5,908 bases of DNA from Acidimicrobiaceae bacterium (GTDB lineage: Bacteria; Actinomycetota; Acidimicrobiia; Acidimicrobiales; UBA8190). Of this stretch, positions 5,161 through 5,908 are shown piece after piece. The notes under the pieces are model-generated. The model was not told where the DNA came from, made no database searches, and worked only from the letters and a program-made list of their open reading frames with translations. The stretch is from contig DMNK01000084.1 of NCBI GenBank assembly GCA_003453695.1, positions 1 through 5,908 of the forward strand. Reading direction: 5' to 3'. The stretch's first letter is position 1, and every line of letters begins with the position of its first letter. The position numbers and the translations under genes were made by a program.

Positions 5161-5908
5161 ATGGGACTGCCCAACCCGGAGGTGCTGGTGGACACGGCGT
5201 GGCTCGGTGAGCATTTGAGCGACCCCCACGTCCGGGTCATCGAGGTCGACGAGGACACGTCTGCGTACCTGAAGGGCCACATCCCGGGCTCGCTGGGCTG
5301 GGACTGGTTCGAAGATCTCCACGCCAAACCGAGGCGCGACTACGTCGACCAGGACGGCCTCAGCGAGCTGCTGGGACGCAGCGGTGTCGACTCCGATACG
5401 ACGGTCGTCCTGTACGGGGGCAACAACAACTGGTTCGCCGCCTACGCCTACTGGCTGTTGCGCTACCTCGGCTTCGACAGGGTGAAGCTCTTGAACGGCG
5501 GGCGCAAGCGCTGGGAGCTCGACAGCCGTGAGCTCACGACGGAGCGGTCCAAGATCGAGCCGACCGCCTACCGCATCCCGAATCCGGTCCGCCTCGAGCT
5601 GCGGGCCATGCGTGACGAGGTGCTGAGCAAGCTCGGGGCCGCCTCCTTCGTGGACGTGCGTTCGCCCGAGGAGTACCGCGGAGAGATGATGGCTCCGGCG
5701 CACCTCCCCCAGGAGTCGGCCATGGTCCCGGGGCACATCCCCGGGGCGGTGAACGTCCCGTGGAGCCGGGCCGCCAACGAGGACGGGACGTTCAAGGAGC
5801 TCGACGAACTGAAGCGTCTCTACCAGGATGCCGGGCTCGACTCGGAGGCGCCGGTGGTCGTCGCCTACTGCCGCATCGGCGAGCGGTCGGCGCACACCTG
5901 GTTCGTGC
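5161..5908 (+). CDS. CysA2-like thiosulfate/3-mercaptopyruvate sulfurtransferase, 3' end missing
   Basis: 249 complete codons are present and the frame continues past the window edge; relatives of about 277 aa suggest some 28 residues are missing. It has two rhodanese domains in tandem. The N-terminal one (about 8-130) includes VIEVDEDTSAYLKGHIPGS and a loop LYGGNNNWFAAYAYW with no cysteine, the usual inactive structural domain. The C-terminal one (about 145 onward) has FVDVRSPEEYRGEM, PGHIPGAVNVPWSRAANEDG and the active loop CRIGERS with the sulfur-accepting cysteine C237. From memory the match to mycobacterial CysA2/CysA3 runs along the whole length. These enzymes transfer sulfane sulfur from thiosulfate or mercaptopyruvate to cyanide or protein thiols through a cysteine persulfide. 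Predicted cytoplasmic. In mycobacteria such genes are often followed by a small SseC-like protein; whether that is so here lies outside the window. Transcribed divergently from the c-di-GMP operon. Confidence 0.92.
   Translation, partial: MGLPNPEVLVDTAWLGEHLSDPHVRVIEVDEDTSAYLKGHIPGSLGWDWFEDLHAKPRRDYVDQDGLSELLGRSGVDSDTTVVLYGGNNNWFAAYAYWLLRYLGFDRVKLLNGGRKRWELDSRELTTERSKIEPTAYRIPNPVRLELRAMRDEVLSKLGAASFVDVRSPEEYRGEMMAPAHLPQESAMVPGHIPGAVNVPWSRAANEDGTFKELDELKRLYQDAGLDSEAPVVVAYCRIGERSAHTWFV

Noticed and set aside
5026..5895. The - strand frame of the GGDEF-EAL gene stays open far beyond its start, through the sulfurtransferase gene.
   Set aside because: The extension is antisense to a clearly real rhodanese gene with an excellent family match, shows no domain similarity, and loses GC-biased third positions just above 5070. 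It is an open-frame artefact of high GC.
1..5908. Search for tRNA or rRNA genes, CRISPR arrays, insertion sequences, toxin-antitoxin or defence genes.
   Set aside because: No spaced direct repeats, transposase motifs, RNA gene signatures or defence domains were seen by eye; genes fill nearly all of the window.

Overview
The window is very GC-rich, with third codon positions almost always G or C and frequent GTG starts. Together with proteins closest to actinobacterial and mycobacterial families, this points to a high-GC actinobacterium. A deep lineage such as Acidimicrobiia is possible, but the sequence alone does not decide it. The window is densely packed: six genes, two of them cut by the window edges, and only one intergenic region of note (about 135 bases).

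Left half, + strand (1-2267): a tight three-gene run. It starts with the C-terminal two thirds of an AidB-type acyl-CoA dehydrogenase. After 22 bases comes a small FMN nitroreductase-family protein, and 7 bases later an SRPBCC (START/Bet v1-like) lipid or hydrophobic-ligand binding protein. The gene pair junctions lack clear Shine-Dalgarno sequences, which suggests co-transcription and translational coupling. The substrate of this flavin/redox plus ligand-binding group cannot be read from the sequence.

Middle, - strand (2276-5025): a two-gene cyclic-di-GMP signalling operon. The first gene encodes a PAS-like/GGDEF/EAL protein in which both enzymatic domains and the allosteric I-site look intact. 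The second, overlapping it by 4 bases (GTGA), encodes a membrane-anchored EAL phosphodiesterase with two TM helices and a short coiled coil. The operon converges on the + strand run with only 8 bases between stop codons. An 11-bp perfect inverted repeat sits inside the 3' end of the EAL gene and may end transcription of the + strand run.

Right end, + strand (5161-5908, continues beyond): a two-domain thiosulfate/3-mercaptopyruvate sulfurtransferase very like mycobacterial CysA2. It is divergent from the c-di-GMP operon across a comparatively AT-rich region that carries two short inverted repeats.

I found no mobile element, CRISPR array, RNA gene or clear novel defence-type system. The most interesting points are regulatory structures at gene junctions and the paired c-di-GMP enzymes.
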